A stretch of 64,000 nucleotides of DNA from NCBI RefSeq assembly GCF_000590885.1, contig NZ_JFHN01000075.1:186001-250000 (forward strand). Direction: 5' to 3'. This DNA comes from Erwinia mallotivora (GTDB taxonomy: Bacteria > Pseudomonadota > Gammaproteobacteria > Enterobacterales > Enterobacteriaceae). Positions 56,344 to 64,000 of this stretch are shown piece by piece; position 1 is the first letter of the stretch; each line of letters opens with the position of its first letter. Below the pieces are notes generated by a model that made no database searches, was not told the DNA's origin, and was given only the letters and a program-made list of their open reading frames with translations. Made by a program: the position numbers and the translations under genes.

Positions 56344-57723
56344 TCAGTTGCGTTTATTCAGCCGCTGCGTCAAATAATAAGCAACGTAGCACAGCGCCAC
56401 AAAAGGCAGGCCGCAGTACAGAGCAATGCGCTGCGACGGGTCGAATGCCAGCCCCACGCAGGCCAGCAGACACAGCAGAAAACCGAGAATCGGCGTCAGC
56501 GGATACCAGGGCGCACGATATTTCAGGCTGGAAAGCGTATTGCCTTCTTTCAGATACGCCCGACGGAAAAAATAGTGTGAGGCGCAGATGCTCAGCCACA
56601 CCGCCACCACCGCAAAGCCGGAGATAGCCGAAAGTGCAACAAAGACGGTATCGGGTGCCACCACGCTGGAAAACAGTGCCAGCAGGCCGCCCAGCATACT
56701 GACTGATATAGCGGTGAGTGGGATACCCCGGCGGGTCAGTCTGGCAAAGCAGCGCGGCAGCGTTTGCTGATTGGAGAGTGACCAGAGCATGCGGCCAGAG
56801 GCATACAGGCCCGAGTTGGCGGCGGAGAGGATGGCCGTCAGGATCACAAAGTTAAAAATATCTGCTGCCCAGGGAATACCGATTTTTTCAAACACCAGCA
56901 CAAACGGGCTTTTCACGATCCCGGCCTGATCCATGGGGATAAGTGCAGCAAGCACCAGCACCGTACCAATAAAAAAGATGATCAAACGCGCTACCGTGGT
57001 GCGGATAGCGATGGGCAGGACCTGATGCGGATTTTCTGTCTCCCCCGCCGCAATGCCGATCAATTCGGTGCCAGAGAAAGCAAAGTTAACCGCCACCATG
57101 GTCATCAGGATCGGCAACACGCCATGCGGCAGCCAGCCGGAGGCGCTCAGATTATGGAAAAACGGCGCACTGCTGCCATCTTTCATCGGAATAAAACCGA
57201 ACATCGCTCCTGCACCCAACACGATAAATGCCAGAATGGTGATCACTTTTATCACCGAGAACCAGAATTCACCTTCGGCAAAAAAGCGGGAGGAAATGAC
57301 ATTAAGGACAAAAATCATCACGCAGAACAGCAGGCACCATAGCCAGACCGGCGTTTGTGGAAACCAGTACTGCATACAGAAGCCAGCGGCGGTAAGGCTG
57401 GAGCCGAGCGCCACGGTCCAGGTCAGCCAGTACAACCAGGCAACGGTATAACCGGTGGCCGGACTGAGATAGCGGGCAGCATAGACGTGAAAAGCGCCGG
57501 TTTCAGGCATTGCCACAGACAGCTCGCCGAGGCTGAGCATCACCAGGTACACCACCAGCGCGCCAATCAGGTAAGCCAGCAGTGTGCCGGCGGCTCCCGT
57601 GGTGGAAATGATGTAGCCGGTATTAAAAAACAGCCCGGTACCGATGACGCCGCCAAGGGAAAGCATCACCAGATGGCGGGTTTTCATACTGCGTTTAAAC
57701 TGCTGGGTTGTATCCTGCATCAC
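56344..57723 (-). CDS. mmuP: S-methylmethionine permease MmuP
   Basis: A 459-residue amino-acid permease (APC superfamily, about 12 helices) whose sequence matches E. coli Mmu[43 protein letters not shown]. It imports S-methylmethionine for MmuM. Two adjacent ATG codons are possible starts; the ribosome site is weak (GGATATC). A met box lies just upstream. Confidence 0.94.
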   Translation of the reverse strand: MMQDTTQQFKRSMKTRHLVMLSLGGVIGTGLFFNTGYIISTTGAAGTLLAYLIGALVVYLVMLSLGELSVAMPETGAFHVYAARYLSPATGYTVAWLYWLTWTVALGSSLTAAGFCMQYWFPQTPVWLWCLLFCVMIFVLNVISSRFFAEGEFWFSVIKVITILAFIVLGAGAMFGFIPMKDGSSAPFFHNLSASGWLPHGVLPILMTMVAVNFAFSGTELIGIAAGETENPHQVLPIAIRTTVARLIIFFIGTVLVLAALIPMDQAGIVKSPFVLVFEKIGIPWAADIFNFVILTAILSAANSGLYASGRMLWSLSNQQTLPRCFARLTRRGIPLTAISVSMLGGLLALFSSVVAPDTVFVALSAISGFAVVAVWLSICASHYFFRRAYLKEGNTLSSLKYRAPWYPLTPILGFLLCLLACVGLAFDPSQRIALYCGLPFVALCYVAYYLTQRLNKRN

Positions 57724-57729
57724 TGTGAT

Positions 57730-57753
57730 ATCCGTACAGACGTCTGAACTTCC
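57730..57753 (-). promoter_or_regulatory. MetJ met-box array upstream of mmuPM
   Basis: A perfect met box, AGACGTCT (57738-57745), is flanked on both sides in register by degenerate 8-mers (ATCCGTAC and GAACTTCC, 4 of 8 matches each), the usual tandem layout for MetJ dimers. It is 7-30 bases upstream of the mmuP start, implying methionine repression. Confidence 0.75.
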
Positions 57754-57877
57754 ACATAGCTCAGCGTTATACCGATTCTTAAGCCGTAAAGCAACGCCAC
57801 AGTGTGTGGGGTAAACGCAGTCAGGTGGGGGGATTCACACCGCTCTGGTCAGAGCGGCGACAGGTATGGCGGTATGC

Positions 57878-58147
57878 CTAATCGAACATCTGGGCGAGAT
57901 AACGCTCCAGCGCGGCACGTGAACTGAAGCCGTGGGGAATGCCGTAATGACCCTGATCATCGCCGGCAAGATACATCGGGAACTGCACATAATGTTCACA
58001 GGTTTTGATATCTGAAGCAGGCTCAGCAAAGCTGTGGCTTTTCTCTTTCAGTGTGGGATGGATAACCAGTGCAGTCCGTCCCATCCGCGCTTCACGATTG
58101 ACGTAAACGTAATTGTCGCCACGACGATATCCGTAAGTGGTAGCCAC
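57878..58147 (-). pseudogene. ygaC: YgaC, 5'-truncated at a deletion junction
   Basis: A 89-codon frame matching the C-terminal part of E. coli YgaC (114 residues, DUF2002): [31 protein letters not shown] and [16 protein letters not shown]. The N-terminal 25 or so residues (the MYLRPDEV part) are missing; upstream the frame meets a stop four codons later, inside sequence that reads as emrA on the other strand. Only a GTG without a ribosome site could start it. The original promoter and start are gone, so it is probably not expressed as a normal protein. Function of YgaC is unknown. Confidence 0.8.
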
Positions 58148-58814
58148 CGCAAAAGCTCAGCTCGACGTCGCCGAACAGCAATACAACGCCAGTCAGGCGA
58201 TGATCCTTAATACCACGCTGGAAAATCAGCCCGCCGTCAAACAGAGCGCAGCAGAACTACGCGACGCATGGCTGGCACTGCAACGTACCGAGGTGTTGAG
58301 CCCCATCGACGGCTTTGTCTCGCGTCGTAGCGTTCAGGTCGGCGCACAAATCTCGTCCACCACCCCACTGCTGGCGGTGGTGCCCGCCACGCACCTCTGG
58401 GTGGATGCTAATTTCAAAGAAACTCAGCTTGCCAGCGTGCGCATTGGTCAGCCTGCGACGGTGACCAGCGATATTTATGGCAGTGATGTGGTTTACCACG
58501 GCAAAGTGGTCGGGCTGGATATGGGAACAGGTAGCGCCTTCTCCCTGCTTCCCGCGCAGAATGCCACGGGGAACTGGATTAAGGTGGTACAGCGCCTGCC
58601 GGTGCGGATTGAACTTGATCCGAAGGAAGTGGCTCAGCACCCGCTGCGGATTGGGCTGTCAACGCTGGTCAGTATTGACACCGACAATACCGAAGGCGCA
58701 GTGCTCGCCAGCAATGTTCGCACCACACCGGCTTATGAAAGTAATGCGCTGGCACTTGATCTGTCGCCCGTTAACCAGCTGATAGCCGATATCATCCGCG
58801 CCAATGCGGGTTGA
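58137..58814 (+). pseudogene. emrA: EmrA, 5'-truncated (C-terminal 225 residues remain)
   Basis: The frame matches the C-terminal part of EmrA (about 390 residues), the membrane-fusion protein of the EmrAB-TolC pump. It starts within the alpha-hairpin ([20 protein letters not shown]) and runs through the lipoyl half and beta-barrel (GYxSRR-like GFVSRRSVQVGAQISSTTPLLAVVPATHLWVDANFKE) to the normal C terminus. About 165 N-terminal residues, including the membrane anchor and first lipoyl half, are absent. The only possible start is a GTG at the junction without a ribosome site. emrR (mprA), normally upstream, is absent. Probably a non-functional remnant. Confidence 0.85.
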
Positions 58815-58831
58815 ACGGATAAGAGGCTGAT

Positions 58832-60367
58832 ATGGCGCAAAAACCGCTTGAAGGAACCCAACTGGTTCTGATGACTATCGCGCTGTCACTGGCGACTTTT
58901 ATGCAGGTACTGGACTCCACCATTGCCAACGTAGCCATACCCACTATCGCCGGTAACCTTGGTGCGTCCAACTCACAGGGAACCTGGGTCATTACCTCGT
59001 TCGGTGTCGCGAATGCTATCTCGATTCCGATAACCGGCTGGCTGGCTAAGCGGGTGGGTGAAGTCAGGTTATTTCTGTGGGCAACAGCGGCCTTTGCCGT
59101 GGCGTCATGGCTGTGTGGCATGTCGGAAAGCCTGACAATGTTGATTTTCTTTCGCGTCATTCAGGGCGTGGTGGCCGGTCCACTGATCCCGTTGTCGCAA
59201 AGCCTGTTGCTCAGTAACTACCCCCCCGCCAAACGCAGTATTGCGCTGTCACTGTGGGCGATGACGGTTATCGTGGCACCCATTTGCGGACCGATTCTGG
59301 GTGGCTGGATCAGTGATAACTATCACTGGGGCTGGATATTCTTTATCAACGTGCCGATTGGTGCGGTCGTGGTGATCCTGGCCCTGCAAACGCTGCGCAA
59401 TCGTGAAACGGCTACGGTTATCCGCCCTATTGATACGGTCGGTCTGGTGTTGTTGATTGTGGGAATTGGCAGCCTGCAGGTGATGCTGGATCGCGGCAAA
59501 GAGCTGGACTGGTTCAGTTCCAGAGAGATTATCGTTCTGACGGTAGTGGCAGTGGTGGCACTGGCCTTGCTGCTGGTCTGGGAACTGACTGACGATCATC
59601 CGGTGGTGGATTTATCGCTGTTCAAATCGCGAAACTTCACCATCGGCTGCCTGTCGATCAGTCTGGCCTATATGCTTTATTTTGGCTCAATTGTCCTGTT
59701 GCCTCAGCTACTACAGGAAGTTTATGGCTACACCGCAACCTGGGCCGGACTGGCTTCAGCACCGGTAGGCATACTGCCGGTGCTGCTTTCCCCGGTGATT
59801 GGACGCTTTGCCCATCGGCTGGACATGCGCAAGCTGGTGACTTTCAGCTTTATCATGTATGCGATCTGCTTCTACTGGCGTGCTTATACCTTTGAGCCGG
59901 GGATGGATTTTGGCGCATCCGCCTGGCCGCAGTTTATTCAGGGTTTTGCCGTGGCCTGCTTTTTTATGCCGCTGACGACCATTACCCTTTCTGGTTTACC
60001 ACCAGAGCGACTGGCCGCCGCGTCAAGTCTGTCAAACTTTACCCGGACCCTGGCAGGCTCAATCGGCACGTCAATTACCACGACCATGTGGAGCGACCGG
60101 GAATCGATGCATCACAGTCAGCTGAGTGAATCGGTCAATGCCTGGAACGTCAATTCGCAACAGATGTACAGTAAACTGGAACAGACCGGGATGACTCACG
60201 ACCAGGCGTCCTCATGGATTGCTCAGCAGATAACCAACCAGGGATTGATCATTTCCGCGAATGAGATCTTCTGGGCCTCGGCGGGGGTCTTTCTGATATT
60301 ACTGGTATTGATCTGGTTTGCCCGTCCGCCCTTCGGTTCGGGTAGTGGCGGCGGTGGCGCACACTGA
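58832..60367 (+). CDS. emrB: Multidrug efflux MFS transporter EmrB
   Basis: A 511-residue DHA2-family (14-helix) proton-drug antiporter, full length compared with E. coli (512). Motif C-like GPILGGWISDNYHWGWIFFINVPIG and motif A-related regions are present. It exports hydrophobic drugs and uncouplers through EmrA-TolC. It lies 17 bases after truncated emrA with AAGAGG before the ATG. With its adaptor truncated and promoter lost, its expression and function are doubtful; read-through or a new promoter would be required. Confidence 0.93.
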   Translation: MAQKPLEGTQLVLMTIALSLATFMQVLDSTIANVAIPTIAGNLGASNSQGTWVITSFGVANAISIPITGWLAKRVGEVRLFLWATAAFAVASWLCGMSESLTMLIFFRVIQGVVAGPLIPLSQSLLLSNYPPAKRSIALSLWAMTVIVAPICGPILGGWISDNYHWGWIFFINVPIGAVVVILALQTLRNRETATVIRPIDTVGLVLLIVGIGSLQVMLDRGKELDWFSSREIIVLTVVAVVALALLLVWELTDDHPVVDLSLFKSRNFTIGCLSISLAYMLYFGSIVLLPQLLQEVYGYTATWAGLASAPVGILPVLLSPVIGRFAHRLDMRKLVTFSFIMYAICFYWRAYTFEPGMDFGASAWPQFIQGFAVACFFMPLTTITLSGLPPERLAAASSLSNFTRTLAGSIGTSITTTMWSDRESMHHSQLSESVNAWNVNSQQMYSKLEQTGMTHDQASSWIAQQITNQGLIISANEIFWASAGVFLILLVLIWFARPPFGSGSGGGGAH

Positions 60368-60375
60368 TTTTACGC

Positions 60376-60409
60376 AAAAAAAAACGGGCCGTTATGGCCC
60401 GTTTTTTTA
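60376..60409. terminator. Bidirectional terminator emrB/yfiF
   Basis: ACGGGCC (60384-60390) and GGCCCGT (60396-60402) around a 5-base loop, with AAAAAAAA on the left and TTTTTTT on the right. The right end overlaps the yfiF stop region. Confidence 0.92.
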
Positions 60410-61453
60410 TCAGGCGTTCTGTCGCCACCACTCGGCCAGCAAAATACCTGTTGCTACCGAAACGTTGAGACTTTCAACATTCCCGGTCCCGGAGATGGAG
60501 ACGTTCAGCTCGCCCTGCTGCCATGTGCTGTCAGACAAACCATCACGTTCCTGTCCTAACACCAGCACCATTTTGGGTGGCAGTTCAGCTTCGGTCAGTG
60601 GAATGCCTTTGTGGCTGGAAGTGGTCACAATGGTATAGCCAGCCTTGCGGAAAGCATTCAGACCAGAGGCAAAGCTCTCACCACTGATAGCCTGAACATA
60701 CTCAGCGCCGCCCTCCGCCGTTCGTACTGCGGCCCCTGATTCGAGTATCGCAGCATCATCCACCAGCACCCCTTTTGCACCAAAATGCGCGCAGCTGCGC
60801 ATCATGCCGCCCAGATTATGTGGGTTACCGATCTCTTCCAGTGCCAGCACGCAATCTTTCTCACCCGCCGTTGCCAGCCACTGGCTGACCGGCATACTCA
60901 TACGCTTTTTAATCAGGAAGCAGACGCCACCATGGTGTTCGGTTCCGGAGGCTTTTGCCAGCTCAGCCTCATCAACGACGTGATAAGCCTTGCGGTTAGC
61001 GGCCATCCATTTCAATGCTTCGCGAAAACGCGGGGTCACGCTCTGCACAAACCAGGCGCGTACGATACAGTCCGGACGGCTCTGAAACAGTGCCTGACAG
61101 GCATTTTCACCATATACCCGCGTCTCTTCCATACGCTGACGACGGATCTGCTGCGGATCGACATGGCTCTTGCCACTGATACCGCCGTGCTCCGGCTTAT
61201 TTTCTTCCGCAGAATATGGCGCACGCGACACCGTGCGCCACGGGGATTCACCCGGTGCTAACTCGCGCTCAGGCTCGCGGCTGCGACCACGCCCACCTCC
61301 GCCATCAGCATTACGTGAAGGACGACGACTGCCATCCTGACGAGCGCCACCCTTACCAGTACGGGGGTTGTGCCCACCTTTACTGTTCTCGTCATCACCG
61401 CGGACATACATCACTTTGACTTTGCCGCTTTTACCTTTAAATTCGTCGTTCAT
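60410..61453 (-). CDS. yfiF: SpoU-family RNA methyltransferase YfiF
   Basis: A 347-residue SPOUT (TrmH) methyltransferase homologue, target unknown. N-terminal 110 residues are disordered and rich in Arg/Gly/Lys (RNA-binding-like), followed by a SpoU substrate domain and the three catalytic motifs [28 protein letters not shown] and [15 protein letters not shown]. The ATG at 61453 follows GGAGGGAAA and matches E. coli YfiF (345 residues); the frame is open to 61567 without homology. Divergent from trxC as in E. coli. Confidence 0.94.
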   Translation of the reverse strand: MNDEFKGKSGKVKVMYVRGDDENSKGGHNPRTGKGGARQDGSRRPSRNADGGGGRGRSREPERELAPGESPWRTVSRAPYSAEENKPEHGGISGKSHVDPQQIRRQRMEETRVYGENACQALFQSRPDCIVRAWFVQSVTPRFREALKWMAANRKAYHVVDEAELAKASGTEHHGGVCFLIKKRMSMPVSQWLATAGEKDCVLALEEIGNPHNLGGMMRSCAHFGAKGVLVDDAAILESGAAVRTAEGGAEYVQAISGESFASGLNAFRKAGYTIVTTSSHKGIPLTEAELPPKMVLVLGQERDGLSDSTWQQGELNVSISGTGNVESLNVSVATGILLAEWWRQNA

Positions 61454-61709
61454 TTTCCCTCCACCTGGCTGAGCGCGAAGCGCGCAGATTACCTGATGTA
61501 ACAACACTTGGCTATCAACTTCCCAAAATGATGCGATGGCGTGCGTTTCGCAGAATGTCAGCGGCATCCTGACTAATCAGTCACCACCTATTGTATTCAT
61601 CGAACAAATCGCGTTGTTGCCGTGGCCCTGCCTCGCCATAATTATCATCGTAAAACTGAGTTATGTGGTAAGTGAGTGCTTGCCGCAAATTATTACCCGA
61701 GGTGTATCT

Positions 61710-62129
61710 ATGAATACGGTTTGTGCATCATGCCAGGCAACCAATCGTGTTCCGCAGGATCGTATTAACGACGGGGCCAAATGCGGACACTGTGGAACGT
61801 CTCTGTTTAGTGGAGAAGTGGTTAACGTCACCACGGCGACTTTCGATAAATATTTGCAGGACGATCTGCCTGTGGTTATCGACTTCTGGGCACCCTGGTG
61901 CGGCCCCTGCGTTAATTTTGCGCCTGTTTATAAAGATGTGGCGGGAGAACGCAGCCATCAGGTGCGCTTTCTGAAGGTCAATACGGAAGCAAAGCCTGAA
62001 CTGAGTGCGCGTTTTCGTATTCGTAGCATCCCCACCATCATGGTGTTCAAACAGGGGCAGATGGTCGATATGCTCAATGGTGCCATGCCAAAAGCGCCTT
62101 TCAGTGAATGGCTTGACGAAAATATTTGA
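61710..62129 (+). CDS. trxC: Thioredoxin 2
   Basis: A 139-residue zinc-containing thioredoxin. The N-terminal zinc centre uses C5, C8, C25 and C28 and the active site is WCGPC (C64, C67), in an otherwise standard thioredoxin fold with cis-Pro in RSIPTIMVF. Length equals E. coli TrxC. It is part of the oxidative-stress (OxyR) regulon in E. coli. Start: ATG with GAGGTG upstream. The frame is open to 61536 with no homology there. Confidence 0.96.
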   Translation: MNTVCASCQATNRVPQDRINDGAKCGHCGTSLFSGEVVNVTTATFDKYLQDDLPVVIDFWAPWCGPCVNFAPVYKDVAGERSHQVRFLKVNTEAKPELSARFRIRSIPTIMVFKQGQMVDMLNGAMPKAPFSEWLDENI

Positions 62130-62211
62130 ATGCGGGTGTTCAGACCGCCTCTGAACACTACTTCTGCCTGTCTGTTTCTGTCAGAATGGCGGTTTTCGCT
62201 GATTAATCGCC

Positions 62212-62898
62212 ATGACTGATAACGCCGTCCTCCGTCTGCGTGCAGAGCGCCTTTCCCGCTCGACTCGCCCGTTCCTTGCCCGTGGTAACCGTATTCAACG
62301 CTGCCAGCGCTGTCTGCTGCCGCAAAAAAACTGCCTCTGTGACACGCTGCAACCTCAACAGGCACGCAGCCTTTTTTGCCTGATAATGTTTGGTAGCGAG
62401 CCGTTGAAACCCAGTAATACCGGAAGGCTGATTGCGGATGTCCTGCCAGGCACTCAGGCTTTTGGCTGGTCACGTACCGATCCGGACCCGGCGCTTCTGG
62501 CGGCGGTGAAAAATCCCGAGGTATCTCCCCTGGTGGTTTTCCCTCAGTCTTATGCCGATGCGGGTCGCGAGGTGCTGAATACCCCGCCGCTAAGCGGGAA
62601 ACCTCCGCTGTTTATTATGCTGGATGGGACCTGGAGCGAGGCGCGCAAAATGTTTCGTAAAAGCCCGTGGCTGGACATGTTGCCGGTAATGTCACTCAGC
62701 CTGACCACGCCTTCGAACTATCAGCTGCGGGAAATCCACGCCGAAGGCCAGCACTGCACGGCCGAAGTCGCAGCAGAGCTACTGGTGCAGGCAGGCGATA
62801 ACGCCGCAGGTGCCGCGCTGCGTCAACACTTTGATTTATTTCGTCAGCGTTATCTCGCGGGTAAGTCTTTCCACGCGCCTCATCAGAAAAGTGCATGA
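62212..62898 (+). CDS. tapT: tRNA-uridine aminocarboxypropyltransferase TapT (YfiP)
   Basis: A 228-residue DTW-domain enzyme that makes acp3U at position 47 of tRNA from S-adenosylmethionine. The Cys cluster (RCQRCLLPQKNCLC) probably binds zinc, and the DTW-type motif appears as LDGTWSEARKM with downstream Lys/Arg. Matches E. coli YfiP in length and position (between trxC and patZ). Confidence 0.93.
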   Translation: MTDNAVLRLRAERLSRSTRPFLARGNRIQRCQRCLLPQKNCLCDTLQPQQARSLFCLIMFGSEPLKPSNTGRLIADVLPGTQAFGWSRTDPDPALLAAVKNPEVSPLVVFPQSYADAGREVLNTPPLSGKPPLFIMLDGTWSEARKMFRKSPWLDMLPVMSLSLTTPSNYQLREIHAEGQHCTAEVAAELLVQAGDNAAGAALRQHFDLFRQRYLAGKSFHAPHQKSA

Positions 62899-63024
62899 TG
62901 CCTGAGGAGAGTGGTATCGCCTTTTAGTGTGGATTGCACGCGGGCCGCCTTCAGCAACGGAAACGCAGCAATAAAAGGTGAAAGCGTTTAAAATCAGGCA
63001 TCCCCTCTGAGTCAGGAGCCAGTA

Positions 63025-64000
63025 ATGAGCCAACGAGCACTCGAAGCGCTGCTACGTCCCAGGTCTATTGCCGTTATCGGGGCATCTGTTCGCCCTGAAC
63101 GCGCGGGCTATCTGATGATGCGCAATCTGCTCGCGGGGGGATTCAGCGGCCCGGTCCTTCCCGTTACGCCAAAGTATAAAGCGGTGTGCGGGGTTCTGGC
63201 CTGGCCGGATATTGCCAGTCTGCCGTTTGCACCCGATCTGGCCGTCCTTTGCACTCATGCCAGCCGCAATCTTCAGTTGTTGCAGGTGCTGGGTGAGCGA
63301 GGCTGCAAAGCCTGTATTATCCTTTCCGCTCCTCCCTCGCAGTTGGAAACCCTGCGGGAATGTGCCAGGCAGTGGCAGATCCGCCTGCTTGGCCCGAACA
63401 GTCTTGGCCTGCTGGCTCCGTGGCAGGGACTGAACGCCAGCTTTTCGCCAGTGCCGATTTATCCGGGAAAACTGGCTTTTATTTCTCAGTCGGCCGCCGT
63501 TTCCAATACGATTCTGGACTGGGCACAACAACGGCATCTCGGCTTCTCGTGGTTTATTGCGCTGGGCGACAGTCTGGATATCGATGCCGATGACCTTCTG
63601 GACTTTCTCGCTCGTGATGGTAAAACCAGCGCGATTTTGCTTTATCTTGAACATCTCAGTGATGCCCGCCGCTTTGTTTCTGCGGCACGCAGTGCAGCAA
63701 GAAATAAACCCGTGCTGGTGATTAAAAGTGGCCGTTCAGCGCAGGCGCGGCAGTTGCTGGGAACACGGGGTGGCATGGACGGAGCCTGGGATGCTGCTAT
63801 CCAGCGCGCGGGACTGCTGCGGGTCAGGGATACCCATGAACTGTTCTCCGCCGTTGAAACACTGAGCCACATGCGGCCACTTCACGGTGAGCGATTGATG
63901 ATTATCAGCAACGGTAGCGCGCCGGCCGCTCTGGCACTGGATGCGCTGGATGCACGCAGTGGCAAGCTGGCCTTACTGAGCGACGAGACTGTAGCCAGAC
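63025..64000 (+). CDS. patZ: Protein lysine acetyltransferase PatZ (YfiQ), 3' end outside the window
   Basis: The first 325 codons of PatZ (Pka/YfiQ, about 886 residues), the GNAT lysine acetyltransferase that inhibits acetyl-CoA synthetase and modifies other enzymes. The visible part is the N-terminal acyl-CoA synthetase (NDP-forming)-like domain: RPRSIAVIGASVRPERAGYLMMRNL, LLGPNSLGLLAPWQGLNASFSP, ISQSAAVSNTILDWA. The GNAT domain lies beyond the window. The ATG at 63025 has AGGAG 6 bases upstream and aligns with the E. coli start. No stop occurs before the window end. Confidence 0.96.
   Translation, partial: MSQRALEALLRPRSIAVIGASVRPERAGYLMMRNLLAGGFSGPVLPVTPKYKAVCGVLAWPDIASLPFAPDLAVLCTHASRNLQLLQVLGERGCKACIILSAPPSQLETLRECARQWQIRLLGPNSLGLLAPWQGLNASFSPVPIYPGKLAFISQSAAVSNTILDWAQQRHLGFSWFIALGDSLDIDADDLLDFLARDGKTSAILLYLEHLSDARRFVSAARSAARNKPVLVIKSGRSAQARQLLGTRGGMDGAWDAAIQRAGLLRVRDTHELFSAVETLSHMRPLHGERLMIISNGSAPAALALDALDARSGKLALLSDETVAR

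Overview
The window is a 64 kb chromosomal stretch from an enterobacterium of the order Enterobacterales. Many proteins (RodA, DacA, LipA, CspE, GntT, SpeG, TrxC, PatZ) align by eye almost residue for residue with Escherichia coli. The gene order is shuffled, however, and the combination of the gcd/pqqU pair, cioAB and a full arn operon fits the Erwinia/Pantoea group (Erwiniaceae). That family placement is inferred from content only. No tRNA, rRNA, IS element, integrase or CRISPR array was seen.

Layout: (1) 1-8.8 kb is the conserved cell-wall/lipoate block rodA-rlpA-dacA-ybeD-lipB-lipA-tatE-ybeM, then a GNAT gene and a tiny ORF where E. coli carries crcB, then cspE and pagP. (2) 9.3-13.7 kb holds accessory genes: a zinc-ribbon protein, yohP, an unknown membrane protein, the gluconate permease gntT with tandem GntR operators, and an unknown glycosyltransferase-like protein. 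(3) 14.5-17.5 kb encodes a cyanide-insensitive bd-type oxidase (cioAB plus a DUF2474 peptide) and a CsbD/ElaB-like stress protein. (4) 17.6-24.2 kb is an RND efflux operon with its own two-component system behind a CusR-type operator; the response regulator has lost most of its receiver domain. (5) 24.2-26.8 kb has fetAB and an orphan siderophore-type binding protein. (6) 27-38.7 kb concerns the envelope: a PAP2 lipid phosphatase in an operon with a two-component system, followed by arnBCADTEF behind a PmrA-like box. (7) 39-44 kb pairs PQQ-dependent glucose dehydrogenase with the PQQ receptor PqqU. (8) 44.5-55.3 kb mixes small lipoproteins, an Fe-dependent alcohol dehydrogenase, two RcnB-like proteins, yicN, cheV, a DUF554 protein, the tiny membrane proteins yoaJ/yoaK, a microcin-like double-glycine peptide, tsx and speG. 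(9) 55.4-60.4 kb has mmuPM under a MetJ box, then a deletion scar where 5'-truncated ygaC and 5'-truncated emrA are fused back to back, then intact emrB. (10) 60.4-64 kb is the conserved block yfiF-trxC-tapT-patZ, the last gene running off the end.

Functionally the window leans towards envelope maintenance and stress: peptidoglycan synthesis and trimming, lipid A palmitoylation and aminoarabinose addition, drug or metal efflux, iron export, and periplasmic glucose oxidation. The most unusual items are the microcin-like peptide gene at 52.3 kb, the receiver-deleted response regulator at 21.9 kb, and the ygaC/emrA deletion junction at 58.14 kb.
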